Shown: piece by piece, positions 1 through 9,090 of the stretch
How the letters are laid out: each line of letters begins with the position of its first letter
Position numbering within the stretch: position 1 is the first letter of the stretch
Assembly (NCBI GenBank): GCA_000995965.1
Contig: LBYD01000004.1
Location: 35,049 to 99,048 of the forward strand
Reading direction: 5' to 3'
DNA from: Candidatus Moranbacteria bacterium GW2011_GWC2_40_12
Lineage (GTDB): Bacteria; Patescibacteria; Paceibacteria; Moranbacterales; UBA11712
DNA: 64,000 nucleotides
The notes under the pieces: model-generated
Told to the model about the DNA's origin: nothing
The model's database searches: none
Seen by the model: only the letters and a program-made list of their open reading frames with translations
Made by a program: the position numbers and the translations under genes

Positions 1-63
1 ACTCGGGAAGGGCCGGCTAAAGCATTTCGGAGTAGACGGGCGTAATCCTAAAAGCCCACACAA

Positions 64-103
64 AACGACATTCTCACATTCTCGAGAATGTGAGAATGTC
101 GTT
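64..103. repeat. Perfect 40-bp palindrome
   Basis: Both arms of 20 nt are exactly complementary around the central CTCGAG. Each arm is itself two copies of an ACATTCTC-type unit, and a third CACATTCTCA copy follows at 114-123, just before the next gene's ATG at 126. The palindrome is followed by TTATTTT, so as RNA it could act as a terminator for an upstream gene. As DNA it could be an operator for the phosphatase gene. Bases 1-63 hold nothing else I can assign. Confidence 0.8.
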
Positions 104-125
104 ATTTTGAAATACACATTCTCAT

Positions 126-728
126 ATGGAAGTCAAAGCTATTATCTTCGACGCTGACGGCGTGGTGATAAACTCTTCCGGATATTTCAGCGTCCAATAT
201 GAAAAAGAATTCGGCGTTTCAAATGACGTCATGGCGCCTTTTTTTAAAGGTATTTTTCAAGAAGCTGTTGCTGGAAGAGCGGATCTCAAAGAGCTGCTCG
301 TGCCCGAGATCAAGAAATGGAAATGGAAAGGAACAATTGATGAGCTTCTCGAGTGGTGGTTCAAAGCCGAGCACTACGTGGACGAGAGGATCGCGAAAGA
401 GATTCGGCGCCTACAGAAAAAAGGCATCAAATGCTGCCTCGGGACAAAGCAGGAAAAATACCGGGCCGCTTACATCAGAAAAGATATGGGTTTTGAAAAA
501 ATATTTGACGATCTTTATATCTCGTGCGAAATTGGACACAAAAAACCCGAGAAAGAATTTTTTGAATTTATCCAGAACGACCTTGCAAAAAAGTATTCCA
601 TCAGGAAAAATGAAATAATGCTCTGGGATAACAAGGAAGAAAACATTGCTGCGTCAAAAAAATTGGGATGGCAAAGTTACCTGTATGAAGGCTTCGACGG
701 TTTTCAAAAAACGATTTCAAATTTGTAG
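126..728 (+). CDS. HAD-superfamily hydrolase/phosphatase
   Basis: This 200-residue protein has the HAD fold signature. Motif I is FDADGVV with D9 as expected nucleophile and D11 as general acid. A threonine in CLGTKQ near residue 108 fits motif II, the lysine in GHKKPEKEF near 140 fits motif III, and LWDNKEEN near 165 gives the acidic motif IV. The helical cap between motifs I and II suggests a small-molecule phosphatase of the HAD-IA type. The substrate cannot be read from sequence. The ATG follows the palindrome at 64-103 and there is no clear Shine-Dalgarno. It is transcribed toward the convergent minus-strand gene ending at 780. Confidence 0.8.
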   Translation: MEVKAIIFDADGVVINSSGYFSVQYEKEFGVSNDVMAPFFKGIFQEAVAGRADLKELLVPEIKKWKWKGTIDELLEWWFKAEHYVDERIAKEIRRLQKKGIKCCLGTKQEKYRAAYIRKDMGFEKIFDDLYISCEIGHKKPEKEFFEFIQNDLAKKYSIRKNEIMLWDNKEENIAASKKLGWQSYLYEGFDGFQKTISNL

Positions 729-779
729 TATCGTTCTCTGCGGATTTTTTGCGAAGGGCACAAAGCGAAGCGGTGATTG

Positions 780-2522
780 CTATTTACCTTGCGCTTTGTT
801 TTCAACAACCTTGACATTCTGCTTGAGATTTTCGTCATTGGGATTTATTTCCAACGCTTTTTTGATGTTTTCCAGCGCGAGATCAAACTGCTCCGCGTTG
901 AAATATATCGCGGCCATATTTTGGTAGGATTGCCAAAGATTTGGGTTGATACTCAAAGCTTTTTTATAATTTTCAACTGCCGCTTCAAGCTGTCCCATTG
1001 CCTGATAAGTGTTGCCTAAATTGTGGTAGGCGTCAGCGTAATTCGGATTTATGCCGATTGCTTTCTGGAACTCTTCCGCGGCTTTGTTGAGATCACCCTG
1101 CCGCGCGTACACATCCCCCAGGTTGTTATGAATCTGCTGGCCGGAAGGAGCAACTTTGGCAGTGGCAACCCATAAAGTGTCCTCGTTTTTCCAATCTTGA
1201 TTGCGTACGATTGTTCGCGCGGAAAGGGATGCGATAATCACAACAAGGGCAAATTGGCTGACCATTTTTGCATTCTCGCTGAATTTCATGATCCGGTCAA
1301 ACAGAATTGCCACAACAACAATAAGTCCCAGTGTTCCGAGATAAACGTATCTTTCTGCGACGATCCAAGAAATCTTGAACGGTGTCAGGGTGGGGAGCAG
1401 AGTTATTATAAAAAAAGACAGCCAAAAAAAAGTTTTCCGGTTTTTGAAATATCCCCAAACAATCAAACCCAGGAAAACCAGGAAAATAAAAAGGGAGATG
1501 AGAAATTGGCCCCGGGAAAAGGCCATTTCTGTCTGATAGAGTGAAAGGGCTGCCGGCCAAAATATCAGCCTGAGATAGGATGAAATGGCAATGGGGACTT
1601 GGACAAAGGGATTGAACATCCCGTCCGCAGATTGATAAGATTGCGATTCTATGGCGGATACCCGGTATCCAATTTTAGCTGCAAGCAGTATTATTATGAA
1701 GAGGCTAATTGAAAAATAAGGCAAAATCTTCTTCCAGTTATAGCGAATACTCCCAAAGGCTATTTCGTAGAGAGGGAAAATCAGAAAAAGGGCTATGGCA
1801 TTTCCAGAAGAGAAGAGAGTGAGCAAATAAAAAGCGATTGAATAATAAAAGTATTTCCGGTTGTTATCAGAAAAAAGATAAAATAAAAAAGAAAGAAGAA
1901 AGAAAAAGGCATACATTGAATAGGGAGCACCTGAAATCCAGCCTACTGCTTCAATGAGAATAGGGTGGACGGCGAAGAGGGAAGCAGCTATAAAAGCTAC
2001 CCGTTTCTCCAAAGCCAATGACAAAAGCAAATATATGATCAGTGTCGAACCAAGATGGAAAAAAATATTGATAATTCGAAATGTCAGAGGATGAAGCCCT
2101 CCGATATGATAGGCGATAAGTTGGAAAAAGGACGGCAATGAAAAATGCGCGGGACCTGAAAATATAGTAAAAAAACGGCCAAGGTTTTCATTTCTAGCGA
2201 ACCCGGCGATATCGTCAGAGACAAAACCATTTCCAAGAGAATTTGCATATACGGCAAAAACCAAAAATGCAAGAAAGGCCAGAATAAACCGGTTCTTGCG
2301 GAAAAAACCCACAAAACTGAAAGAAACAGGGCTTTGGTTTCGATCAGTATTTTGGGAAAATTGGTTCTTCAGGAATTTGTTGTATTTTTCAAGAGTCCAT
2401 TTTTTCTTGAGATAGTCAAAAATTTCGCTTTCAGGAAGCTCGAGATCCGACGCAATTTTTGAAACGGTATAATTTCGGAGGTTTCTTTTTATATAATTTT
2501 TTTGGTAACCGTCAAGTCCCAT
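780..2522 (-). CDS. Multi-pass GT-C-like membrane protein with C-terminal TPR repeats
   Basis: This 580-residue protein has a soluble N-terminus of about 75 residues, then roughly ten to twelve hydrophobic segments (about 75-445), then at least three tetratricopeptide repeats (about 465-575). The TPRs are recognisable by NNLGDVYARQGDLNKA, YHNLGNTYQAMGQLEAA and YQNMAAIYFNAEQFDLA. The first external loop contains FVSDD, the acidic pair typical of lipid-linked-sugar-dependent GT-C transferases. This is the layout of the TMTC/O-mannosyltransferase-like family, so transfer of a sugar from a polyprenyl carrier to a protein or glycan outside the membrane is likely. Neither donor nor acceptor is known. 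It diverges from the glycan locus that begins at 2571, which supports a role in surface glycosylation. Confidence 0.7.
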   Translation of the reverse strand: MGLDGYQKNYIKRNLRNYTVSKIASDLELPESEIFDYLKKKWTLEKYNKFLKNQFSQNTDRNQSPVSFSFVGFFRKNRFILAFLAFLVFAVYANSLGNGFVSDDIAGFARNENLGRFFTIFSGPAHFSLPSFFQLIAYHIGGLHPLTFRIINIFFHLGSTLIIYLLLSLALEKRVAFIAASLFAVHPILIEAVGWISGAPYSMYAFFFLLSFLFYLFSDNNRKYFYYSIAFYLLTLFSSGNAIALFLIFPLYEIAFGSIRYNWKKILPYFSISLFIIILLAAKIGYRVSAIESQSYQSADGMFNPFVQVPIAISSYLRLIFWPAALSLYQTEMAFSRGQFLISLFIFLVFLGLIVWGYFKNRKTFFWLSFFIITLLPTLTPFKISWIVAERYVYLGTLGLIVVVAILFDRIMKFSENAKMVSQFALVVIIASLSARTIVRNQDWKNEDTLWVATAKVAPSGQQIHNNLGDVYARQGDLNKAAEEFQKAIGINPNYADAYHNLGNTYQAMGQLEAAVENYKKALSINPNLWQSYQNMAAIYFNAEQFDLALENIKKALEINPNDENLKQNVKVVENKAQGK

Positions 2523-2570
2523 AAATGGATTTTTTTTGATGCTTAAGATAATATTAGGACAAAGCCAAAT

Positions 2571-3383
2571 ATGCTCATATCCATCATTATAGCGACAAAA
2601 AACGAAGAAAGGAACATCGAAAATTGCCTAAAATCTATTTTAGCGCAAACTTATCCAAAAGAAAAGCTGGAGGTTATTTTCGTGGATAATAATTCAGAGG
2701 ACCAAACCAAGGAAATTTCCCGGAAATATACTGAAAAAATTTTCAATCGGGGGCCGGAGAGATCGGCTCAAAAAAATTTCGGAGTAAGCATGTCAAAAGG
2801 GGAATATTTCTTGCATCTTGATGCGGACATGACTTTGAGCGAAAACGTCATAGAAGAGTGCGTCAAAAAAATAAAGCAAGGGAAAAATATCATTGCCTTG
2901 TATATTCCGGAGGTTATAACGGGCAAAAAATTTTTTTCCAAAGTGCGAAGATTCGAAAGAAAATTTTATGACGGAACAGCTATTGACGCAGTCCGCTTCA
3001 TTCAAAAAAACAAATTTTTGGAAGCGGGAGGTTTTGATGAAAAAATGTATGCCTGTGAAGATTGGGATCTTGATAAAAAACTCAAGAAATTTGGAAAATT
3101 TTATATAATCAAACACCCTCTTTATCACAACGAATCGGAATTTGATTTGAAAAAATATCTGTTGAAAAAAGGCTATTATTCAAAAAACGTAAATGTTTAT
3201 ATTGATAAATGGGGAGAAAAAGACTCAGATGTCAGAAAACAGTTTGGATTTTACTACCGGTTTATTGGAGTATTTATTGAAAAAGGAAAATGGAAAAAGG
3301 TTGTCCGGCATCCGTTTCTCACTCTTGGTATGTATTTTTTGAGATTTTTGGTAGGAATAAAATATTTGGCGCGACGAATATGA
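2571..3383 (+). CDS. GT2-family glycosyltransferase
   Basis: This 270-residue GT-A fold enzyme opens with ISIIIATKNEERNIENCLKSI, the GT2 N-terminal strand-helix. VDNNSEDQT binds the nucleotide sugar and HLDADMT near residue 85 holds the metal-binding DxD. A second conserved block, YACEDWDLDKKL, matches the ED catalytic-base region. A basic hydrophobic tail at the end suggests membrane association. It is the first gene of a plus-strand glycan cluster, and its TGA stop overlaps the next ATG at 3380 (ATGA), so the two are probably translationally coupled. Donor and acceptor are unknown. Confidence 0.85.
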   Translation: MLISIIIATKNEERNIENCLKSILAQTYPKEKLEVIFVDNNSEDQTKEISRKYTEKIFNRGPERSAQKNFGVSMSKGEYFLHLDADMTLSENVIEECVKKIKQGKNIIALYIPEVITGKKFFSKVRRFERKFYDGTAIDAVRFIQKNKFLEAGGFDEKMYACEDWDLDKKLKKFGKFYIIKHPLYHNESEFDLKKYLLKKGYYSKNVNVYIDKWGEKDSDVRKQFGFYYRFIGVFIEKGKWKKVVRHPFLTLGMYFLRFLVGIKYLARRI

Positions 3384-4420
3384 AAGATATATTTTTTAGT
3401 ATATTAATCCCAACCTACAACGGCGCTGAAGTAATCGGTGACACTTTGCGGAGCATTCTTTCCCAAAGTTATCAGAATTTTGAAATAATCATTCAAGATG
3501 ATGCTTCGACAGATAATACCATTGAAGTGATAAAATCATTCAAAGAATCGCGGATAAAAATTTTCCAGAACGAAAAAAATCTTGGATATCCGGGAAACTT
3601 GGAAAGTTTGAGTAAAAAAGCGACCGGGGATATCGTATATCTCATGGGCCAGGATGATATTTTGGGAAATGACGCTTTGCAAAACACTTGCAATGCTTTC
3701 AAGCTATCCGATGACATTGGCGCGGTAGCAAGACCGTATTTCTGGTTTGACGAAAAAATCGAAAAACCCGTGCGGGCCACGGAAAGACTCAGCTCGGAAA
3801 AGGACGAGGTTGTGAAGATAACTGACAATTATGAAAGATTAGTCCTCACTATTGACGTGGCCGGCCAGCTATCCGGATTGGCTATGAGAAGAAAGTTCAT
3901 GGATACTCCGTTCCACGGGGATATTTTTCCTTGCCACGTCTACCCCTTCATTGCTATTCTCAAGAAGCACCCGATTGTATTTCTCAAGGATTATAATGTG
4001 GCCGTCCGCATTCGGTCGAGCCAGTGCCGCAGCGTGTCTTCGATATACGACAAGTCTCCGATTGAAAGCTGGGTCGATTTTGCCAATAATGTTTTTCCGG
4101 AAAGAGAATTCTCTGAATTCAGAAGATATTTTATCATTAATTACGTTGCCAAAAATTATGTCGGATTGGTTCAGATCAGAAATTATGCCAGGTACGGATA
4201 CCTTCTTCGAGAAATCAGGATGCTTGTCAGATATCGCCGGCAAAATATTTATTCACCAGCATTTTGGTTTTTCAGTCTGGGCTGCCTTATAACTCCGCCT
4301 CTCATCTTGATTTCGCTTGTTGACTGGTATAAAAGCAGAATAAATGCACAAAATCTGAAGCACATAAAATTCAAATATAAATTGCATGCTGATGAAAAAG
4401 CTGGTCAACAAACTGCATAG
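3380..4420 (+). CDS. GT2-family glycosyltransferase
   Basis: The protein of about 346 residues starts at the ATG overlapping the preceding stop. The reading frame is open further upstream, but that stretch lies inside the previous gene. FSILIPTYNGAEVIGDTLRSI and IIQDDASTDNT are GT2 signatures, and MGQDDILGNDAL supplies the acidic metal-binding loop. The second half (about 190-330) has hydrophobic stretches and basic residues consistent with a peripheral membrane enzyme. It is followed with a 35-bp overlap by a methyltransferase gene. It probably extends a lipid-linked oligosaccharide on the inner face of the membrane. Confidence 0.85.
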   Translation: MKDIFFSILIPTYNGAEVIGDTLRSILSQSYQNFEIIIQDDASTDNTIEVIKSFKESRIKIFQNEKNLGYPGNLESLSKKATGDIVYLMGQDDILGNDALQNTCNAFKLSDDIGAVARPYFWFDEKIEKPVRATERLSSEKDEVVKITDNYERLVLTIDVAGQLSGLAMRRKFMDTPFHGDIFPCHVYPFIAILKKHPIVFLKDYNVAVRIRSSQCRSVSSIYDKSPIESWVDFANNVFPEREFSEFRRYFIINYVAKNYVGLVQIRNYARYGYLLREIRMLVRYRRQNIYSPAFWFFSLGCLITPPLILISLVDWYKSRINAQNLKHIKFKYKLHADEKAGQQTA

Positions 4421-5078
4421 ATCAAAATTTCTTGGAACTATTTTTCCAACGTTGGATTATTGTTTGCGAAAAGAAATCTTGGGTTGCGAAAGCGCCCTTG
4501 ATCTGGGATGCGGGCCCTCCTCTCCTCTTCAATACTGCAAAAATATAAAATACAGCGTCGGCGTTGAAGCATTTCAGCCATACTTGGAAGAATCAAAAAG
4601 AAAAAAAATTCATACGGAATATATCGAAAAAAAAATTGAAGAAGTTGATTTTCCTGAAAATAGGTTCGATGCGGTTATCCTAATCGAGGTTTTGGAACAT
4701 CTCCCTGAAAAAGAAGGTTATGCAGTCTTAGAAAAAGCTAAAAAATGGTCCAGGAAAAAAATAATCGTTTCCACTCCCAACGGATATCTTTTCCAGAGAG
4801 AACTGGACAATAATCAGATGCAGAAACATCTCTCGGGATGGGATACTGAAAAAATGAGGCAGATGGGTTTTGAATGCCGGGGCTTAGCGGGCTTGAAATG
4901 CCTTCGGAGAGAAGTTCAGGACAATACGATGGGAGATGATCTCACGACAACTATCAAATATCGCCCGAGGATGCTTTGGTTCGCGGCGGCGACCTTAAGC
5001 CAAATAATAACCTATCAACTGCCCAATCGAGCCTTTGAATTGTTTTGTGTAAAAAAAATCAAGAAGTTTCGGCCTTGA
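4386..5078 (+). CDS. Class I SAM-dependent methyltransferase
   Basis: This 230-residue protein has the Rossmann motif I as ALDLGCGPSSPL near residue 35, an acidic end of strand 2 in VGVEAF, and the motif ILIEVLEHLPEKEG typical of small UbiG/Methyltransf_11 enzymes. Two ATGs six bases apart (4386, 4392) could start it, and both lie inside the end of the previous gene. In a glycosyltransferase operon such enzymes commonly methylate sugar hydroxyls or capping residues. The acceptor is not predictable. Confidence 0.8.
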   Translation: MLMKKLVNKLHRSKFLGTIFPTLDYCLRKEILGCESALDLGCGPSSPLQYCKNIKYSVGVEAFQPYLEESKRKKIHTEYIEKKIEEVDFPENRFDAVILIEVLEHLPEKEGYAVLEKAKKWSRKKIIVSTPNGYLFQRELDNNQMQKHLSGWDTEKMRQMGFECRGLAGLKCLRREVQDNTMGDDLTTTIKYRPRMLWFAAATLSQIITYQLPNRAFELFCVKKIKKFRP

Positions 5079-5110
5079 AAATAAAAAAGTTCGAATCTTG
5101 AAAAAAATCA

Positions 5111-5701
5111 ATGAATATATTCAGCAAAATAATCAGTTATCTCATCTCCATTCCCGCAAGGATCAAAGGAATGAAATTCGGGAAGAACAGCTTCATAGGT
5201 CCGGGATATGACATGGGCCCGATTCTCAAAGGGATCAGCCTGGGAAAACACGTAATTATTGGACGAAACGCCTGGTTTGATATTTCAAGATATACAAAAA
5301 ATGCGGAAATAAATATAAGCGATGGTACGCAGATAGGCAGATATTTTGTTGTCTCTGCATGCAAAAATATTTCAATCGGAAAGAAATGCTTGATTTCGTA
5401 TAACGTTACCATTGCCGATCATAACCACGATGTTTTCAATCCGGAAATTTCTCCAATGGATGCCGGCATTACCGAAGGAAAAGAAATAATTATTGAAGAC
5501 GAGTGTTTTATTGGCGCCCACTCCTTCATACTCAAAGGTGTGCATCTCGGCAGGCACTCCGTGGTTGGCGCCAATAGTGTCGTAACAAAGTCATTTCCAG
5601 CCTATTCCGTGATTGCCGGCAGTCCGGCCAGATTGGTCAGAAACCTCAAAGATGATAAAACACTCGAAAATGAAAATAACAGTAATAATGCCGGTATATA
5701 A
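5111..5701 (+). CDS. Left-handed beta-helix acyltransferase (WbbJ/LacA type)
   Basis: This 196-residue protein carries hexapeptide-repeat turns throughout, such as ISLGKHVIIGRNAWF, INISDGTQIG and ISIGKKCLISYNVTI. The HNHDVF segment contains the histidine usually used as catalytic base in trimeric sugar O-acetyltransferases. The C-terminal GANSVVTKSFPAYSVIAGSPARLV is the standard family end. It likely acetylates a sugar of the surface glycan using acetyl-CoA. Its end overlaps the next glycosyltransferase start by 32 bp, a sign of co-translation. Confidence 0.85.
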   Translation: MNIFSKIISYLISIPARIKGMKFGKNSFIGPGYDMGPILKGISLGKHVIIGRNAWFDISRYTKNAEINISDGTQIGRYFVVSACKNISIGKKCLISYNVTIADHNHDVFNPEISPMDAGITEGKEIIIEDECFIGAHSFILKGVHLGRHSVVGANSVVTKSFPAYSVIAGSPARLVRNLKDDKTLENENNSNNAGI

Positions 5702-6611
5702 CGGCGAATCAACCATTGAAAAAACGCTCGTGGGCCTGCTTGTTCAGTCAAAAAAATTTGATGAACTTATTGTGATTGACGACGGTTCAAAAGACAGATC
5801 AGTTGAACGCTTGAAGAATTTCTTGGATGGGCGGATGGATTATAATTTGATCCAAAATGAGAAACGGCTGGGACTCGCGGCAGGTTATAATAGGGGAATA
5901 AAATCTGCGAAAGGCGATCTGATCGTCACTCTTCATCAGGATATAATTTTGGAAAAAGATTCATTGGAAAAACTGGTCGAGCCGTTTCATGATAAAAAAG
6001 TTGTTGCTGCAAGCCACATTGTCTCGCACCCCCTCGAGGTCTGGAACAAATACAATTTCTGGCAAAAAAGTTTTTTTGGCCGCCTTGCCGGAAAGGACTT
6101 TTCGGGGATTGACGGAAAATTCGATGCTTTCCGGAAAAGCGCGCTTGAGAAAGCTGGCCTCTTTGACGATAAACATTTCCACACGGCTGGCGAAGACGGA
6201 GATATGGTCTTCAAGCTGAAAAAAATGGGAAAAATTGCTGATACCGAAGCAAGAATAATCCATCTTCACAAAGTTGATCCGAATTTTAGCTGGAAAGATA
6301 TTGTACACAAGCAGGCCCAATATTCAGAAGCGCAGGGGGTGTTGCTCGCGCTTGGAAGAATCCGAAATCTTGAAACATTTGGCCGCTCTTTTTTTCGAGA
6401 GCTGATGCTTTTGGCGCTTGTTGTTCCTTATTTGAACATTGTTTCATTGATTTCGATTGCTCTTTACTCATTTCTTTATACTAAGATTATTTTTGAAAAA
6501 AACTATAAAGATAAAAGGATATTTATTCTCTCTCTATTTAATATTTTTTTGTTATTTGTCAGTTCCTTTTACTCTTTGAGAGGATTCATTTATGGAAAAC
6601 AAAGAATATAA
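5670..6611 (+). CDS. GT2-family glycosyltransferase with C-terminal membrane anchor
   Basis: I place the start at the ATG at 5670, giving about 313 residues, because MKITVIMPVYNGE is the true GT2 beginning. Upstream codons lie in the acetyltransferase gene. IVIDDGSKDRS and TLHQDIILEKDSL are the nucleotide-binding and acidic-loop motifs, and AGEDGDMVFKLKK is the catalytic-base region. The last 70 residues contain two hydrophobic segments (ELMLLALVVPYLNIVS and ILSLFNIFLLFVS), so the enzyme is probably membrane-bound. It overlaps the next gene by 20 bp. Confidence 0.85.
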   Translation: MKITVIMPVYNGESTIEKTLVGLLVQSKKFDELIVIDDGSKDRSVERLKNFLDGRMDYNLIQNEKRLGLAAGYNRGIKSAKGDLIVTLHQDIILEKDSLEKLVEPFHDKKVVAASHIVSHPLEVWNKYNFWQKSFFGRLAGKDFSGIDGKFDAFRKSALEKAGLFDDKHFHTAGEDGDMVFKLKKMGKIADTEARIIHLHKVDPNFSWKDIVHKQAQYSEAQGVLLALGRIRNLETFGRSFFRELMLLALVVPYLNIVSLISIALYSFLYTKIIFEKNYKDKRIFILSLFNIFLLFVSSFYSLRGFIYGKQRI

Positions 6612-7572
6612 TTCAGACGAAGAAAATCTTATCAGCATAGTGTTGCCTTATTATAACAGAAAAGAATTTATCATCGATCAGCTGAATAGTATTCTCGTTC
6701 AAACATACGAAAATTGGGAGTTGATTATTGTCGATGATTGTTCGACCGATGGCTCGGAGGAGATTATTCAAAAGTTTATTGGAGAAAACAAAAATCGAAG
6801 AATAACATACAAAAAAAACGAAAGAAACCTGGGGCTCATGAAAAATTTTGAAAAAGGGCTCAATTACACATCTGGCGAATATATCGCGGTATGCGACTCT
6901 GACGATGTTTGGTTTCCAGATAAGCTGGAAAAAGAACTGGAGCGGCTAAAAAAAGGAAATTTTGGAATGGTGTATTCGGATCTGGTGGTAGTTGATAAAG
7001 ACCTGAAAGTGATGAAACAATCTTTCATAAAGAGCTGCTTATCCTTTTTCAGCAACCAAAGAGACGATTCGTTCGATGAATTGATCAACGACAATCACAT
7101 AACCGCGCCAACGATCCTGTTCATGGCCGAGCTGAAACAAAAGCTCATTCCATTTTCTCAGTATGTTATGCAGGATTATTGGATTGCAATTGTATCCTCT
7201 ATTTTTTCCTCCATTGGGTACTTAAACAAGCCGACTGTTTTTTATAGGCAACATTCAGAAAACATGATTGGTGCGAGCCAATTTTCTGCCAGCGGGTTGA
7301 TTTTGGGGAGAAAAAAAATATCCCTGGAAAATCACCTGAAGATAAAAAAAAATAGCCTTCTTTTTCTGAATGATCTTTCCAGTGTTAAGGGAATAAATGG
7401 GGAAATTAAGAATAAAATCAACAAAAAAATAAAAAAAACGAAGATTTTGACGGACTATCTGTCAAAACTGAAGGTGAACAAGACAAGCTTTTTGAAATGC
7501 ATTTTGGATTGTTGGAAGTTAAGTGCATATAGGGAAATTATACAAATAATTTATTTTCGCCTAAAATCATAA
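6592..7572 (+). CDS. GT2-family glycosyltransferase
   Basis: This 326-residue protein has ISIVLPYYNRKEFIIDQLNS at its start, IIVDDCSTDGS, and VCDSDDVWFPDKL, the SDDxW form common in rhamnosyl- and galactosyl-type GT2 enzymes. QDYWIAIVSS near residue 195 matches the catalytic-base block, and FYRQHSENMIG is the conserved RxH segment that follows. The C-terminal 90 residues are lysine-rich and probably contact the membrane. It is transcribed with the preceding transferase (overlapping ends). Confidence 0.85.
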   Translation: MENKEYNSDEENLISIVLPYYNRKEFIIDQLNSILVQTYENWELIIVDDCSTDGSEEIIQKFIGENKNRRITYKKNERNLGLMKNFEKGLNYTSGEYIAVCDSDDVWFPDKLEKELERLKKGNFGMVYSDLVVVDKDLKVMKQSFIKSCLSFFSNQRDDSFDELINDNHITAPTILFMAELKQKLIPFSQYVMQDYWIAIVSSIFSSIGYLNKPTVFYRQHSENMIGASQFSASGLILGRKKISLENHLKIKKNSLLFLNDLSSVKGINGEIKNKINKKIKKTKILTDYLSKLKVNKTSFLKCILDCWKLSAYREIIQIIYFRLKS

Positions 7573-7584
7573 AAAGCATCAGAA

Positions 7585-8322
7585 ATGAGATACGGCAAAA
7601 ATTTTTTTGAAGGGCACAAGGACGGTTCGCTTTCGTCGGCCAAAGTGGTTGTTCCTCAGATTATGAAATTATTGCAACCGAAAAAAGTAGTCGACGTTGG
7701 ATGTGGGATCGGAACATGGTTGTCTGTTTTCAGGGAAGAAGGCGTGGACGAAGTGCTAGGAATAGACGGAAATTGGTTAGACAAAGAAATGCTATTGGTC
7801 CCCAAGGAATATTTTCAAAATGCTAATCTGGAAAAGCCGCTGGAAATTGGGGAAAAATTTGACCTTGTCGTATCCCTGGAAGTTGCTGAACATCTTCCGC
7901 AAAATTGCGCCGAGAACTTTATTGACTCTTTGATACAGCTTGGCCCGGCAATTCTTTTTTCGGCTGCTATTCCCCATCAGGGCGGAACTCATCATCAAAA
8001 CGAGCAGTGGCCGGATTATTGGCAAAAAAAATTTGAAGAGAGAGGATATTTATTTATAGACTGCATAAGAAAAAAAATATGGGATAGTGATAAAGTAGCA
8101 TGGTGGTATGCCCAGAATATATTTCTTGCAGTAAAAAAAGAATTGCTGGATTCAAATGAAATGCTGAAAAAAGAGTTTCTTGATAATAGAGGGAATGCGC
8201 TTTCGCTCGTGCACCCCCGGAATTATCTTTCAAAGTTCGGGTTTAAATCGGCGCTAATAAATATTATACCCCATAGAGCCGCGAGAACAGTAAAAAAATA
8301 TTTTGTATGGTTTCAAAAATAA
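7585..8322 (+). CDS. SAM-dependent methyltransferase
   Basis: This 245-residue protein shows motif I as VVDVGCGIGTWL near residue 37, VLGIDGNWLD as the ribose-binding acidic strand, and VVSLEVAEHLPQN as motif III. The N-terminal FFEGHKDGSLSSAK block and the HQGGTHHQNEQWPDYWQKKF segment are features of methyltransferases seen in glycan clusters. It overlaps the next methyltransferase by 16 bp. Substrate unknown. Confidence 0.78.
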   Translation: MRYGKNFFEGHKDGSLSSAKVVVPQIMKLLQPKKVVDVGCGIGTWLSVFREEGVDEVLGIDGNWLDKEMLLVPKEYFQNANLEKPLEIGEKFDLVVSLEVAEHLPQNCAENFIDSLIQLGPAILFSAAIPHQGGTHHQNEQWPDYWQKKFEERGYLFIDCIRKKIWDSDKVAWWYAQNIFLAVKKELLDSNEMLKKEFLDNRGNALSLVHPRNYLSKFGFKSALINIIPHRAARTVKKYFVWFQK

Positions 8323-9014
8323 TAAAAATTATCAAGAAAAATTTTCTTTATAATAGATTTATCAGCTTCACTGTTGTGAAAATGGAGGCGTTCGTCAAAA
8401 AATCCGCCGAACAAATCAAAAAGCAATCGAAGATAATTGATATCGGGGCTGGAACCTGTCCCTATAAAAAATATTTCAAAAATATAAGCTATATTTCTCA
8501 GGATTTTTGCGTTAATGCTGAAAATGATTGGGATTTTAGCCATATTGATATTAAATCTGATGCCCACGATATACCAGTCGAAGACGGTTCATTTGATAAT
8601 ATCTTATGTATATCTGTTTTGGAGCATTTAGCTTATCCGCATAAAGCGATTGGAGAATTTTCACGTATTCTGAGAAGCAAAGGGAGAATCTATCTCGCAG
8701 CTCCTTTGACATGGGGGGAGCATCATGAGCCATTTGACTATTTTCGCTACACCAAATTCGGTCTTAGAAAGATGGCTGAAGAAAATAACCTGAAGGTTAT
8801 AAGCATAAAAAGCCAAGGAGGTTTTTTTATTCTTCTATCTCAGACAATCACCGGTTTTCCCCATAATTATATAAGAAAAAAATTTCTGGCGAATACGTGT
8901 TTTTTGATTTTATATCCGATTAATTTTCTGATAGGATTCACATGCTATTTCCTGGATAAAATCGATAAGACAAAAATCACGGTATTTTATGAATGCATTT
9001 TTGAGAAGAAATAA
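8307..9014 (+). CDS. SAM-dependent methyltransferase
   Basis: This 235-residue Methyltransf_11-type protein has IIDIGAGTCPYKKYF as motif I, a DAHDIPVEDGSFDNILC stretch typical of the family, and SVLEHLAYPHKA. The GEHHEPFDYFRYTKFGL stretch is conserved in glycan-cluster methyltransferases. The last 60 residues are hydrophobic (about 190-215), suggesting a membrane anchor. The gene is followed by a 76-base gap with no recognisable element before the GT4 gene. Confidence 0.78.
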   Translation: MVSKIIKIIKKNFLYNRFISFTVVKMEAFVKKSAEQIKKQSKIIDIGAGTCPYKKYFKNISYISQDFCVNAENDWDFSHIDIKSDAHDIPVEDGSFDNILCISVLEHLAYPHKAIGEFSRILRSKGRIYLAAPLTWGEHHEPFDYFRYTKFGLRKMAEENNLKVISIKSQGGFFILLSQTITGFPHNYIRKKFLANTCFLILYPINFLIGFTCYFLDKIDKTKITVFYECIFEKK

Positions 9015-9090
9015 TATGGAAGAGAAAGAAAATCGAAAAACTCCCTGCTGTTATCCGGACAGTATTTAATTGCACTGATTTTATTGTTTT

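Noticed and set aside
1..45. Possible C-terminal end of a gene (frame reading ...GPAKAFRSRRA then TAA).
   Set aside because: Fourteen codons give no recognisable family and other frames are open too. Too little to call.
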